Shown here piece by piece: positions 27,491 to 36,183 of a stretch of 64,000 bases of DNA. Origin of the DNA: Methanobacterium_D sp040373355 (GTDB taxonomy: Archaea > Methanobacteriota > Methanobacteria > Methanobacteriales > Methanobacteriaceae); assembly GCF_047495555.1 (NCBI RefSeq), contig NZ_CP166866.1, positions 682,001 to 746,000 on the forward strand, given 5' to 3'. Made by a program: the position numbers and the translations under genes. Within the stretch, counting starts at the first letter, position 1, and each line of letters starts with the position of its first letter. The notes beneath the pieces were generated by a model. It was not told the origin of the DNA. It was given only the letters and a program-made list of their open reading frames with translations, and ran no database searches.

Positions 27491-28060
27491 ATGAAAGCCA
27501 AATCTGGAGATTTTGTTTTACCTGGTGATGTTTTAGGAGTCACTGAAGAGTTTGTTCCATCAAATTGGACTTATGAAGAGGAAGGAGAAATTAAATCACT
27601 CGTAGTTGGAACTGTATCCATCGACGAGAAAAATAAAGAAATATCAATTGTTCCAAAAACTGGCACTCCACCATCTTTAGAACCGGGTAAAGTGATAATA
27701 GGTGAAGTTTCTGAAGTTAGAGGCCAAAGAGCATCAGTTAAAATTAATAAAATTAAAGATGACAGCAGAGATCTTGTAACTTCATTTATGGGAGGAATAC
27801 ACATTTCCCAGGCAAAGAAAGGATATCTATCCAAGCTCACAGAGGCATTTAGAATCGGTGACTTGGTTGAAGCAAGAGTTACAAAGGTTCTGGGTCTTGA
27901 CAATGTTGATCTTGCAACTTCTGGAGATGAACTTGGAGTTTTAAAGGCAATGTGCACAAAATGCAGGCACTTTATGGTTCAAGTAGACAAAAATGAAGTT
28001 TATTGTGAAAACTGTGAAAGAAAAGAGAGAAGAAAACTTTCTTCACACTATGAGGGATAA
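27491..28060 (+). CDS. csl4: Exosome RNA-binding subunit Csl4
   Basis: 189 residues. It has an N-terminal strand domain (GDFVLPGDVLGV), a central S1 domain and a C-terminal zinc ribbon (CTKCRHFM, CENCERKERR). It caps the archaeal exosome together with DnaG. GAGGTGAATTA precedes the ATG. rpo11 begins one base after its stop. Confidence 0.92.
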   Translation: MKAKSGDFVLPGDVLGVTEEFVPSNWTYEEEGEIKSLVVGTVSIDEKNKEISIVPKTGTPPSLEPGKVIIGEVSEVRGQRASVKINKIKDDSRDLVTSFMGGIHISQAKKGYLSKLTEAFRIGDLVEARVTKVLGLDNVDLATSGDELGVLKAMCTKCRHFMVQVDKNEVYCENCERKERRKLSSHYEG

Positions 28061-28061
28061 A

Positions 28062-28325
28062 ATGAAGGTTATAAAAGATACAAAAAATGAACTGGAAATA
28101 GAAATTACAGGGGAAACCCATACATTGTGTAATGCACTTAGAAGAGCTTTAATGCAGGATAAAGATGTAGTATCTGCAGCATACTCAATTGATCATCCTA
28201 TCATTGGAGAACCAGTTCTCTACATTAAAGCAAAAAACCCAAAAAAATCCCTTAAAAAAGCTGCTGAAACAATACAAAAGCAGTGTGATGAATTTAGGGG
28301 TTTAGTTACAGCTTCTAAAGAATAA
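28062..28325 (+). CDS. rpo11: RNA polymerase subunit Rpo11 (RpoL)
   Basis: 87 residues; ITGETHTLCNALRRALMQD and YSIDHPIIGEPVLYI identify the Rpb11/alpha-like subunit that pairs with Rpo3. The ATG at 28062 is preferred: GAGGGAT lies just upstream and the family starts here. An in-frame ATG at 28050 overlaps the end of csl4. Confidence 0.93.
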   Translation: MKVIKDTKNELEIEITGETHTLCNALRRALMQDKDVVSAAYSIDHPIIGEPVLYIKAKNPKKSLKKAAETIQKQCDEFRGLVTASKE

Positions 28326-28357
28326 TTTAATTATAAATTCCTTTTTTTATTATATTT

Positions 28358-28954
28358 ATGAATAATAAGAGATTTCGTAAAATTAAACCTGAAATAAGAA
28401 TTTTAGGAATTGATGACGCACCATTTCCTCCCAGAACTCAAAATAAAGTAATGTTAATTGGCACTGTATTTAGGGGAGGAACATGGCTCGACGGTGTTTT
28501 AAGAACTCACATTACTGGCGATGGAGAAGATTCCACTGAAGAAATCATCAAAATGGTTAATAAAACCAGACATAAAGATCAGATTGGCGTCATAATGCTT
28601 GATGGAATTACATTCGGTGGTTTTAACGTTGTCAATGTAAAAGAAATATTTCAAGAAACAGGAATACCTGTAATTGTGATAATGCGCAAATTTCCAAACT
28701 TTGAAAAAATTAAAAAAGCACTTATTAGATTTGAAGATTATGAGAAGAGATGGAAGTTCATATTAAATGCAGGAACTGTTTATAAAATTGAAAATAAAGA
28801 ACCTCTATATATCCAAACAAATGGCATTGATTTAGATGATGCAAAGGAAATTGTGTCTCTTTCAACTACAAGGAGCGCTATACCTGAACCAATACGAATC
28901 GCACATCTTATAGCTGCAGGTGTGCAAACTGGTGAATCTAGAGGAAGTGCATGA
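28358..28954 (+). CDS. DUF99 / endonuclease dU family protein
   Basis: 198 residues. KPEIRILGIDDAPF, LIGTVFRGGTWLDGVL and IGVIMLDGITFGGFNVVN belong to the DUF99 (UPF0215) family, related to endonuclease V; archaeal members are reported to cut near deoxyuridine. The acidic residues in IDDAPF and MLDG are kept. It may take part in deaminated-base repair, together with EndoQ 6 kb away. Nudix gene follows after 7 bases. Confidence 0.8.
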   Translation: MNNKRFRKIKPEIRILGIDDAPFPPRTQNKVMLIGTVFRGGTWLDGVLRTHITGDGEDSTEEIIKMVNKTRHKDQIGVIMLDGITFGGFNVVNVKEIFQETGIPVIVIMRKFPNFEKIKKALIRFEDYEKRWKFILNAGTVYKIENKEPLYIQTNGIDLDDAKEIVSLSTTRSAIPEPIRIAHLIAAGVQTGESRGSA

Positions 28955-28961
28955 GGTGTCT

Positions 28962-29474
28962 ATGTATAAAAATCCTTCTTTAACTGTAGATGCGGTAATA
29001 GTCTGTGAAGATGATTCAATAGCTTGCAGAACAAGTTCTGCGCCCCAAAAAATCAAAGCCAACAAACACGAAGTGTTTGTGGAGTCGAAATTAAAAATTT
29101 CGACAGATTTTTCGATGGTTTTAATTAAGCGAAAAAAAGATCCTTATGCTGGTTCATGGGCTCTACCTGGAGGATTTGTAGAATATGGGGAAACTGTAGA
29201 AAATGCTGTGATAAGGGAAGTTAAAGAAGAAACAGGCATTGAAATTGAACTAAAAGGTATAGTAGGTGTTTATTCAGATCCTCAAAGAGATCCAAGAGGC
29301 CATACAGTTACAATTTGTTATATTGCAACATGTATAGGGGGAGAGTTAAGCGCGGATACAGATGCATTGGACGCTCAATGTATTCCAAAAGAAGATATAT
29401 TAAATCTGAAACTTGCATTTGATCATGATTTAATTATTAAAGATGCTATTAAGTTAATGGAAACAAAAAAATGA
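28962..29474 (+). CDS. Nudix hydrolase carrying an in-frame palindromic insertion
   Basis: 170 residues. The Nudix box runs GGFVEYGETVENAVIREVKE and continues ETGIEIE, with all Glu metal ligands. The GSWALPGGF lead-in suggests an ADP-ribose pyrophosphatase type. GAGGTG precedes the ATG at 28962. After residue 20 (VIVCEDDSI) a foreign-looking stretch of about 32 residues (codons 29022-29117) interrupts the usual run into VLIKRKKDPYAGSW. That DNA is a three-hairpin palindromic chain. The insertion lies in a strand-turn before the active site, so activity may be kept. Confidence 0.88.
   Translation: MYKNPSLTVDAVIVCEDDSIACRTSSAPQKIKANKHEVFVESKLKISTDFSMVLIKRKKDPYAGSWALPGGFVEYGETVENAVIREVKEETGIEIELKGIVGVYSDPQRDPRGHTVTICYIATCIGGELSADTDALDAQCIPKEDILNLKLAFDHDLIIKDAIKLMETKK
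29022..29117. repeat. Three-hairpin palindromic element inside the Nudix gene
   Basis: 96 bases, a multiple of three, without a stop. Stems: GCAGAAC/GTTCTGC (29026-29041, loop AA), ACAAACAC/GTGTTTGT (29062-29080, loop GAA) and GTCGAAATT/AATTTCGAC (29084-29104, loop AAA). An outer pair AAAAATC (29048-29054) with GATTTTT (29106-29112) encloses the last two. Confidence 0.85.
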
Positions 29475-29652
29475 CCGATGTCTTTAATGATAAATTAAAT
29501 TATTAACTCATTTCTTAATTTTAAAATAATTTTACAGATTTTTCTGACAAAATTTATAAGTGTTGAGAACAAATTTTTTAAAAATAAATAATTAAAATTC
29601 AATCAATTTTATTCATAATTTATTAAATATATCAAATTCATGGAGGACTAAA

Positions 29653-29967
29653 ATGGAATTTTGTCCAGATTGCGGAACAGTAATGTTTCCTAAAAATAAC
29701 TGCTTTGAATGTAAATGCGGATATAAAAAGGATATAACCAAAGAGGAAAAGAGTAAATACGAAGTTTCTGAAAAGGTTGATGCTAAGGAAAATGTAATTG
29801 TTAAAGGCGAAGATGTAAGAACACTACCAACTACACGTGCAGTGTGTCCTAAATGTGGAAATAAAGAAGCCTACTGGTGGCTTCAACAGACAAGAAGGGC
29901 AGATGAATCTGAAACAAGATTTTTAAGATGCACAAAATGTGGGCAGACATGGCGTGAGTACGATTAA
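29653..29967 (+). CDS. tfs: Transcription factor S (TFS)
   Basis: 104 residues with two zinc ribbons: CPDCGTVMFPKNNCFECKCG at the N-terminus and CPKCGNKEAYWW with CTKCGQTW at the C-terminus. The tip carries the acidic pair in RRADESET that stimulates RNA cleavage in backtracked RNA polymerase. TGGAGGA precedes the ATG. It begins the unit that leads to PCNA. Confidence 0.94.
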   Translation: MEFCPDCGTVMFPKNNCFECKCGYKKDITKEEKSKYEVSEKVDAKENVIVKGEDVRTLPTTRAVCPKCGNKEAYWWLQQTRRADESETRFLRCTKCGQTWREYD

Positions 29968-29999
29968 GAATTCATGCATGCTGTAAGGGGGTCTATTAT

Positions 30000-30533
30000 A
30001 TGAAAGAAGATTCAGAAAATAAAAACACCAAAAAGGAAGAGAAAGATAAGTCTTCACGGGCTTCTAAATTTCTTAATAAACTTGATTTTATGGAACTAGC
30101 TGAACATGAAAATAGCACAAAAAGTTCAAATCCAGAGACTAAAGAAGAGAATCATAGTGCTCATTCATTTCCAATGTTAAGTGATATATTTGGTTCTGAA
30201 AAAATAGAAGAAATCAAATCTGGAAAAAGTAAGTTACTATTAGGAATCGGTGTTCTTGCAGGTCTTCTATTCATATTGCTTGGTATTATAATAATTACAA
30301 TGGGGTCTGCAGATAGGGTAGCAGACAATGTCGTATTCGGAGAAAAGGAAGTATTTTCGGTATTCTTGATTTTATTAGGTATAATTATAATGGCATGCAC
30401 ATTTGCATATAGATATATGGGTAAATTATTTTTTAAAGGGATAGATGGAGCTATCGAATCCTATGGTGAAACATCTTCATCATCTCCTAAAAATAATATT
30501 AAAGGCGATAATATAAATAGAAATAATAGATAA
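30000..30533 (+). CDS. Two-helix membrane protein with long charged N-terminus
   Basis: 177 residues. The first 75 are very charged and rich in Lys, Glu and Ser; two membrane helices follow (LLLGIGVLAGLLFILLGIII and VFSVFLILLGIIIMACTF); a Ser/Asn-rich tail ends the protein. Function unknown. GGGGGT precedes the ATG. It is placed between tfs and the PCNA gene, likely in one transcript. Confidence 0.65.
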   Translation: MKEDSENKNTKKEEKDKSSRASKFLNKLDFMELAEHENSTKSSNPETKEENHSAHSFPMLSDIFGSEKIEEIKSGKSKLLLGIGVLAGLLFILLGIIIITMGSADRVADNVVFGEKEVFSVFLILLGIIIMACTFAYRYMGKLFFKGIDGAIESYGETSSSSPKNNIKGDNINRNNR

Positions 30534-30572
30534 AAGGATAAACAAGAAAGTCTTAATTTATGGAGGATGAAA

Positions 30573-31307
30573 ATGTTTAAAGCAGTACTGAGTGATTCGA
30601 ACATCTTAAAGACAAGTTTCGATGCTATCTCTTCTATAGTAGATGAAGTGCAGATGCAGGCAGACAGCGAAGGGCTTAGATTAGATGCACTTGATAGATC
30701 ACACATCACATTTGTCCATCTTGAACTTAAACCTGGATTATTTGATGAGTTTGCAATTGATGAACCTCTAAAAATCAATGTTGATACTGAAGAACTCATG
30801 AAAGTGTTAAAAAGGGCAAAAAGCGATGATATTGTTGAACTTTCAGTAGATGAAGGAAATCTTATTGTTATATTTGAAGGTGAAGCACGCCGTAGGTTTA
30901 AAATAAGGCTTATAGACATTGAGTATGAAGCCCCAAGTCCTCCGGACCTTGAATATCCAACAGAATTTGAAGTCCCATTTGTTCTTCTTAAAAACTCAAT
31001 TCAGGACATTGAAATAGTGTCAGATAAAATTGTACTTACTGTAGATGCTGATAAATTTGTTGCAGAAGCTGAAGGTGAATTTGGTGATGCAAAAATAGAG
31101 TATTTACATGGTGAGAAAATAGATATAAACGCAAAATCAATTTTTTCTCTTGAAAAGATTAAAGAGATGCTTAAAGCGGATAAATTTTCTGATACTATTG
31201 TTTTAAAGCTTGGTAATGATATGCCGCTTAACCTTTCCCTTAAAATGGTTTCAGATGAGGGTGAGTTGAGTTTCCTTTTAGCACCACGGATTGAAAGTGA
31301 AGAATAG
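30573..31307 (+). CDS. pcn: DNA polymerase sliding clamp PCNA
   Basis: 244 residues. MFKAVLSDSNILKTSFDAIS, ALDRSHITFVHLEL and the interdomain and C-terminal parts (KMVSDEGELSFLLAPRIESE) identify the archaeal clamp, a ring that tethers replication and repair enzymes. ATG at 30573 is chosen since GGAGG lies 6 bases upstream; the ATG at 30567 directly abuts the site. A GINS gene follows by 39 bases, a common archaeal pairing. Confidence 0.96.
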   Translation: MFKAVLSDSNILKTSFDAISSIVDEVQMQADSEGLRLDALDRSHITFVHLELKPGLFDEFAIDEPLKINVDTEELMKVLKRAKSDDIVELSVDEGNLIVIFEGEARRRFKIRLIDIEYEAPSPPDLEYPTEFEVPFVLLKNSIQDIEIVSDKIVLTVDADKFVAEAEGEFGDAKIEYLHGEKIDINAKSIFSLEKIKEMLKADKFSDTIVLKLGNDMPLNLSLKMVSDEGELSFLLAPRIESEE

Positions 31308-31346
31308 ATACTAGATAACTGATTTGAAAAAAGTGAGGAATCAGGG

Positions 31347-32156
31347 TTGGATGAGTTTTTCCAGAGACTAAGAGAAATACAAAAGAAAGAACGGAATACA
31401 AGTGGATTATCTGATGTTGGAGATAATTTTTATAATGATGTTAATATCCACTTGAATAAGCTTATAAAAGAAATAGGTGATAATCCATTTTCTTTTTATT
31501 CATATTTACTTCGTGACGCTCGAAGAATTGCATCAGAAATCTGTGAAAGGCGCGAGCACAAAATAATAACAAGTGCACTCTTAAATGTACAGAGATCCCA
31601 TAATCTATTCGATGAAAAATCGTCTAAGGGGACTCCTGCACAACCTCCACAGAATATAACTTCTGAAGAGGAAAATCTTTATTATTCGATTATAAAATCT
31701 TTTTTAAACTATAGAAATGATTTAACTTCTCCTTTCCTAGAATTAAAAGAAAGAAATGGATCAAAACCATCTAAAGATGTAAGAGTGGATAATTCTACTC
31801 AATCAACCTCTAAAGCAAGTATTAAGAGTACTGAGAAAAAGAAGGTGCCTCTTGGAATTGAGCATGATATAGAAAGTTATCAATCATATGAAATTCCAGA
31901 AATAGAAGAACCTCAAGATATTCAGGATATTGTTCCAGAAATTGCAGAAGAAATTTCAAATGCTTCAAATAGAGATAAAATTAAAACAGTAATGGTTTTA
32001 GAAGGGCTTCCATCTATTATGGGCATTGATCAAAAAATATATGGTCCTCTTCAGCCCCAAGATATTGTCACAATGCCTGAAACAACTGCAAAAATAATAA
32101 TAGAGAACAATAAAGGTAAATTCATAAAAAGATATGAAAAAATTACTTACAAATAG
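31347..32156 (+). CDS. GINS complex subunit (Gins15/51 type)
   Basis: 269 residues. The helical A domain (DEFFQRLREIQKKERN and LLRDARRIASEICERREHKI) is at the N-terminus. A charged Ser/Lys-rich linker follows, then a small C-terminal B domain (VLEGLPSIMGIDQKIYGPL and QDIVTMPETTAKIIIENNKG). The A-B order fits the archaeal Gins15/51 subunit of the replicative helicase complex. The start is TTG at 31347 with GTGAGG upstream. It follows the PCNA gene. Confidence 0.8.
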   Translation: MDEFFQRLREIQKKERNTSGLSDVGDNFYNDVNIHLNKLIKEIGDNPFSFYSYLLRDARRIASEICERREHKIITSALLNVQRSHNLFDEKSSKGTPAQPPQNITSEEENLYYSIIKSFLNYRNDLTSPFLELKERNGSKPSKDVRVDNSTQSTSKASIKSTEKKKVPLGIEHDIESYQSYEIPEIEEPQDIQDIVPEIAEEISNASNRDKIKTVMVLEGLPSIMGIDQKIYGPLQPQDIVTMPETTAKIIIENNKGKFIKRYEKITYK

Positions 32157-32273
32157 GTAAGTATTTGATGATCTTATTTTAAATAAAATATATCTTAACT
32201 TTTGAATTTAATACATCAAAACATATAAATAAACTATTAAGAATAAATAATGTCAATATATTTATTGAACTTT

Positions 32274-32339
32274 TGAAAATCAGAATTTTGAAAAATGAAA
32301 AACTTTGATTTTCAGAGCCGCAAAATATTTTAATTTTGC
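32274..32339. repeat. Palindromic element upstream of the L44e gene
   Basis: TGAAAATCA (32274-32282) pairs with TGATTTTCA (32306-32314), and directly after it GCAAAAT (32320-32326) pairs with ATTTTGC (32333-32339, loop of six). The connector GAGCC between them matches other hairpin chains in the window. Confidence 0.6.
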
Positions 32340-32428
32340 CGACTTATCATAGAGTTTAATATCTAATAGTTTTAAATATTTTTAACAGTGAATAAAATAT
32401 TCATTTTTATAAATCTGAGGTGATTATA

Positions 32429-32707
32429 ATGAAAATTCCAAAAGAAAGAAGAACTTACTGTCCAAGTTGTAAAAAACATACCGCTCATGAAGTATTTGAA
32501 TCAAAAAGAAGAAAGGCAAGCGAGCTTAAATGGGGTCAACGTCAGTTCAGACGTGTTACTGCAGGTTACAGAGGTTATCCAAGGCCGCTCCCATCTGGAA
32601 ACAAACCAGTCAAAAAATTAGATTTAAGATACAAGTGTAAAGAATGCGGAAAAGCACACATAAAAAGATCCTCCTTTAGAGCAGGAAAAGTTGAATTTGT
32701 AAGCTAG
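32429..32707 (+). CDS. rpl44e: Ribosomal protein L44e
   Basis: 92 residues; MKIPKERRTYCPSCKKHTAH and CKECGKAH form the zinc finger of L44e in the large subunit near the E site. AGGTGATT precedes the ATG at 32429. S27e and aIF2-alpha follow closely, the conserved archaeal order. Confidence 0.95.
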   Translation: MKIPKERRTYCPSCKKHTAHEVFESKRRKASELKWGQRQFRRVTAGYRGYPRPLPSGNKPVKKLDLRYKCKECGKAHIKRSSFRAGKVEFVS

Positions 32708-32715
32708 GTGATCTC

Positions 32716-32901
32716 ATGGTAGTTAAAGGAAATCATAAGGGTAACTTTTTAAAAGTAAAATGTTTGGATTGTGGAAACCAGCAAACAGTATTTGATCACG
32801 CCGCATCAAACGTCCAGTGCATCATATGTGGAAAAACACTGGTAAAACCAAAAGGCGGAAAATCTGAGATTGTTGCTCAGATAGTTGAAGTCCTTGATTA
32901 A
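32716..32901 (+). CDS. rps27e: Ribosomal protein S27e
   Basis: 61 residues with the C4 zinc finger CLDCGNQQTVF and CIICGKTL. Part of the small subunit. AGGTGATCTC precedes the ATG, 8 bases after the L44e stop. Confidence 0.95.
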   Translation: MVVKGNHKGNFLKVKCLDCGNQQTVFDHAASNVQCIICGKTLVKPKGGKSEIVAQIVEVLD

Positions 32902-32921
32902 GGACTAGTTTAGGTGTTTTA

Positions 32922-33701
32922 ATGGTAAGAATGAAAAAAGAATGGCCAGATGAAGGCGATCTGGTAGTAGGAACAGTACATAAAGTATTAGGCTATGGTG
33001 CATTTGCATCTCTAGAAGAATATGAAGGAAAAGAAGCATTTATTCACATTTCTGAAGTATCTTCTGGATGGGTAAAAAACATTAGAGACTACGTACGTGA
33101 AAATCAAAAAATTGTAGCTAGAGTTCTAAGAGTTAACCCTAAAAAAGGCCATGTTGATGTTTCCTTAAAAAGAATCAGGGAAGACCAGAGAACAAGAAAA
33201 ATTCAGCAGTGGAAAATTGAGCAAAAAGCAGAGAAACTACTTGAAATATCTGCAAAAACAATAGGAAAAGACCTTGACACTGCATATGAAGAAATAGGTT
33301 ACAAGATCATAGAGGAATTCGGTGATCTTTACGAAGCATTTGAAACCGCTGCAGAAGAAGGCGAAGAAGCATTAACAAGCAGAGGAATCGATGGAGAATG
33401 GTCAGCAACTTTAACTGAAGTGGCTAAAAAGAACATATCTCCTCCAGAAGTTAACATAACTGGGTACATTGATTTACATTCCTACGCACCAAATGGTGTT
33501 GAAGTGATAAGAGATGCACTAGGCTCTGTAGAAGGTGAAGAGATAATAGTTCAGTGTGTTGGAGCTCCAAGATATAGGATAATAGTCACATCATCTGATT
33601 ACCTCACAGCAGAGAACATGCTGAAAAAAGCAGCTCAAACATGCATTGAGGCTGTAATAGCAGAGGGTGGAGAAGGCGAATTCCAGCGTGAACTTGAATA
33701 A
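32922..33701 (+). CDS. Translation initiation factor aIF2 alpha subunit
   Basis: 259 residues. The N-terminal S1 domain (GDLVVGTVHKVLGYGAFASL, HISEVSSGWVKNIRDYV), the helical middle domain and the C-terminal alpha-beta domain are complete. With beta and gamma subunits it brings initiator tRNA to the 30S subunit. AGGTG precedes the ATG. S27e lies 20 bases upstream and Nop10 18 bases downstream. Confidence 0.95.
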   Translation: MVRMKKEWPDEGDLVVGTVHKVLGYGAFASLEEYEGKEAFIHISEVSSGWVKNIRDYVRENQKIVARVLRVNPKKGHVDVSLKRIREDQRTRKIQQWKIEQKAEKLLEISAKTIGKDLDTAYEEIGYKIIEEFGDLYEAFETAAEEGEEALTSRGIDGEWSATLTEVAKKNISPPEVNITGYIDLHSYAPNGVEVIRDALGSVEGEEIIVQCVGAPRYRIIVTSSDYLTAENMLKKAAQTCIEAVIAEGGEGEFQRELE

Positions 33702-33718
33702 ACGGAAACTTATATTTT

Positions 33719-33895
33719 ATGAAAATGAAAATGAAAAGGTGTAAAGCCTGCGGGGAATACACCTTAAAAGATAAGTGTCCTTACTGCGAAGGGGAAGTTG
33801 GAGTAGTTTACCCACCTAAATATTCTCCAGAAGATAAATATGGTAAGTATCGGAGAATACTTAAAAAAGAACTGCTTAAAAAAAATGAGGAGTGA
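33719..33895 (+). CDS. nop10: H/ACA RNP protein Nop10
   Basis: Short gene of 58 codons. The zinc ribbon reads RCKACGEYTLKDKCPYCEGE, followed by PPKYSPEDKYGKYRRILKKE, the Nop10 signature. Nop10 binds Cbf5 and is needed for guided pseudouridylation of RNA. Starts at 33719, 33725 or 33731 are in frame; none has a strong ribosome site. It sits between aIF2-alpha and PAC2, the usual archaeal order. Confidence 0.93.
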   Translation: MKMKMKRCKACGEYTLKDKCPYCEGEVGVVYPPKYSPEDKYGKYRRILKKELLKKNEE

Positions 33896-33899
33896 TTAG

Positions 33900-34667
33900 A
33901 TGGATAAAACTTACATTAAAATGATAGAAGAAGTTGAACTCGAAAATCCAGTATTTATAGAGGCACTTCCAGGAATTGGCCACGTTGGGAAATTAGTGGC
34001 AGAACATATTATCCACGAACTCGAAGCAAAAAAGGTTGCAGAGTTATACTCACCATCATTTCCACCTCAAGTCTTTGTAAATGAAGACGGAACAATAGAA
34101 CCAATGAAAAATGAATTTTATGCTCTAAAGGGCGAAAATGGGCATGATTACATAATACTTGTTGGAAATACTCAAGGATTAAGTCCTGAAGGTCAGCACG
34201 AAGTGTGTGGAATAATTCTTGATTTCGTCGAAAAACACGGCGTAGAAATGATGTATACTTTAGGTGGCCTTGGGACAGGTCAACCAATTGAAAAATCTAA
34301 AGTATTTGGTGCAGCAACAACTGCTGAACTTGCTGAATCTCTTAAAGAGCATAAAGTGACTTTAAGATCTGCTGATGGTGGAATTATAGGTGCATCAGGT
34401 CTCCTTTTAGGAATGGGAATGTTAAGGGGAATGAATGGTGTATGTTTAATGGGAGAAACACCAGGATACTTCATAGATGCAGAAGCATCAAAGGCAGTTT
34501 TAACGGTTTTACTTAACATCCTTGGAATGGAAGTAGACATTGCAAAACTTGAAGAAAGGGCAGAAGAGACCAGAAAAATGATATCTAAAGCCCAGCAGAT
34601 GGAGCAGGAAATGGCTGAAAGAATGCAGATAGCTCCAGGCGAAGAAGATTTAAGATATATCGGGTAA
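33900..34667 (+). CDS. PAC2 family proteasome-assembly-chaperone-like protein
   Basis: 255 residues; ALPGIGHVGKLVAEHIIHEL, YSPSFPPQVFVNEDGTI and YTLGGLGTGQP fit the PAC2 family (PbaB-like). The C-terminal 50 residues are helical. Members act as chaperones or ATP-independent assembly factors. GAGGAGTGAT precedes the ATG, 4 bases after nop10. A second PAC2 protein is encoded at 41024-41734. Confidence 0.85.
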   Translation: MDKTYIKMIEEVELENPVFIEALPGIGHVGKLVAEHIIHELEAKKVAELYSPSFPPQVFVNEDGTIEPMKNEFYALKGENGHDYIILVGNTQGLSPEGQHEVCGIILDFVEKHGVEMMYTLGGLGTGQPIEKSKVFGAATTAELAESLKEHKVTLRSADGGIIGASGLLLGMGMLRGMNGVCLMGETPGYFIDAEASKAVLTVLLNILGMEVDIAKLEERAEETRKMISKAQQMEQEMAERMQIAPGEEDLRYIG

Positions 34668-34717
34668 CTTTATTTTTTTAAAATCCCGATTTTAATTTGT
34701 TTTTTAAGTGATTTGAT

Positions 34718-35920
34718 ATGTTAATAAGATCAGATCTACATATTCACAGTTTATATTCCATGGCAACGTCAAAAAATATGGTTATAGGCACCATTGCATC
34801 TCAGGCAAAACTTAAAGGACTTGATTTAGTTGGTACAGGAGATGCTTTTCATCCAGAGTGGCTTAAGATTATAGAAAAGAGCACTAAACCTTCAGATAAT
34901 GGTATTTATTCTGTTAAAGGATGTGAAGAAGAAGCTCAGACGCGCTTAATAAAAACAGTAGAAAGTCCAGAAACCGATGGTGGAAAGTGTAAATTTATTT
35001 TAACTGCAGAAGTAGAGGATAAAAATAGAGTTCATCATTTAATAGTCTTACCTTCAATTGAATCTGCATATGAAATTAGAGAAAAACTTCCTTCTAAAAA
35101 TATAGATAATGAGGGAAGACCTCGGGTTGAAATGAAAGGTAATGAAATAATGGATTTAATTAAAGACTGTGACGGTTTAATAGGTCCTTCACATGCATTT
35201 ACTCCTTGGACAAGTATCTATAAGGAGTTTGACAGTATTTATGATTGCTATGATGATACACCTGACTTTCTAGAGCTTGGACTTTCAGCAGATACTGATA
35301 TGGCAGACAGAATAGATGAGCTTCAAGATATTCCATTTTTATCAAATTCAGATGCACATTCTCCTTGGCCCCACAGGCTTGGAAGAGAATTTAATGAAAT
35401 AGAGATTAAGGAAATGACATTTGAAGCATTTAGGGATGCAATGAAATCAAAGAAAGTAGCTGGAAATTTTGGATTTGACCCTCGACTTGGCAAATACCAT
35501 GAAACAGGTTGCGTAAGGTGTTACAAGACATATACTATTGAAGAAGCAAGAGAACTTAACATGCGGTGCCCTTGTGGAGGTCTTATAAAAATAGGCGTTA
35601 AAGACAAAATATCTGACATGGCAACATGGAATGAACCACATCATCCAGATTTCAGACCTGAATATACTCATATTTTGCCTCTTGCTGAGATAATAAGCCT
35701 CGTTTATGGCAAAGGAATCACAACAGTTTTTGTCCAGAGAATATGGAAAGAATTAGTTCAAACTTTTGGAAGTGAAATAGGTACATTAATTTATGCCCCT
35801 CTCGAAGAGCTTTCAAAGACAGATTCAAAACTTGCAGATGTTATTGCATCATTTAGGAATAACACGCTTAAGATTCAGCCAGGTGCTGGCGGGATGTACG
35901 GTAAAATTCTTTTAGATTAA
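34718..35920 (+). CDS. Endonuclease Q (EndoQ)
   Basis: 400 residues. The PHP domain starts with RSDLHIHSLYS and continues with GTGDAFHPEWL, GPSHAFTPW and SNSDAHSPWPHRLGREFNEI, giving the metal-binding His and Asp. A zinc finger follows (CVRCYKTYT, MRCPCGGL) and a C-terminal helical part (IQPGAGGMYGKI). EndoQ cuts DNA 5' of uracil, hypoxanthine and abasic sites and works with PCNA. GTGATTTGAT precedes the ATG. Confidence 0.88.
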   Translation: MLIRSDLHIHSLYSMATSKNMVIGTIASQAKLKGLDLVGTGDAFHPEWLKIIEKSTKPSDNGIYSVKGCEEEAQTRLIKTVESPETDGGKCKFILTAEVEDKNRVHHLIVLPSIESAYEIREKLPSKNIDNEGRPRVEMKGNEIMDLIKDCDGLIGPSHAFTPWTSIYKEFDSIYDCYDDTPDFLELGLSADTDMADRIDELQDIPFLSNSDAHSPWPHRLGREFNEIEIKEMTFEAFRDAMKSKKVAGNFGFDPRLGKYHETGCVRCYKTYTIEEARELNMRCPCGGLIKIGVKDKISDMATWNEPHHPDFRPEYTHILPLAEIISLVYGKGITTVFVQRIWKELVQTFGSEIGTLIYAPLEELSKTDSKLADVIASFRNNTLKIQPGAGGMYGKILLD

Positions 35921-35922
35921 CT

Positions 35923-36183
35923 ATGAAAAGTTCAAAATTATTTTTTGGAATTAAAAAAGGTCTAGAACAATATAAACATAAGCTGGAACATGATCCTAAA
36001 GATATGGGAGAAAATAATAGTTCTATAGGCTCTACAATGTCAAGATATAATAGAGATAATTTTAATGAAATAATGAACTTATCATTGGATGAGTTAAATG
36101 ATAATGAAATTCCTGGCGAAGAAGTAGATGATTTCAAAAAGAGGATAGATTTTTTTTTTAGTTTATATGGTGGGAGAAGATGA
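35923..36183 (+). CDS. Small acidic protein after EndoQ
   Basis: 86 residues, unknown, rich in Asp, Glu and Asn with an IMNLSLDELNDNEIPGEEVD segment. The ATG is 2 bases after the EndoQ stop, so coupling is likely, but the ribosome site is weak. It could be a true small partner or a chance frame. Confidence 0.5.
   Translation: MKSSKLFFGIKKGLEQYKHKLEHDPKDMGENNSSIGSTMSRYNRDNFNEIMNLSLDELNDNEIPGEEVDDFKKRIDFFFSLYGGRR

Noticed and set aside
33719..33724. Certain choice of the first ATG for Nop10
   Set aside because: Three in-frame ATG codons occur within 13 bases and none has a clear ribosome site, so the start remains open.
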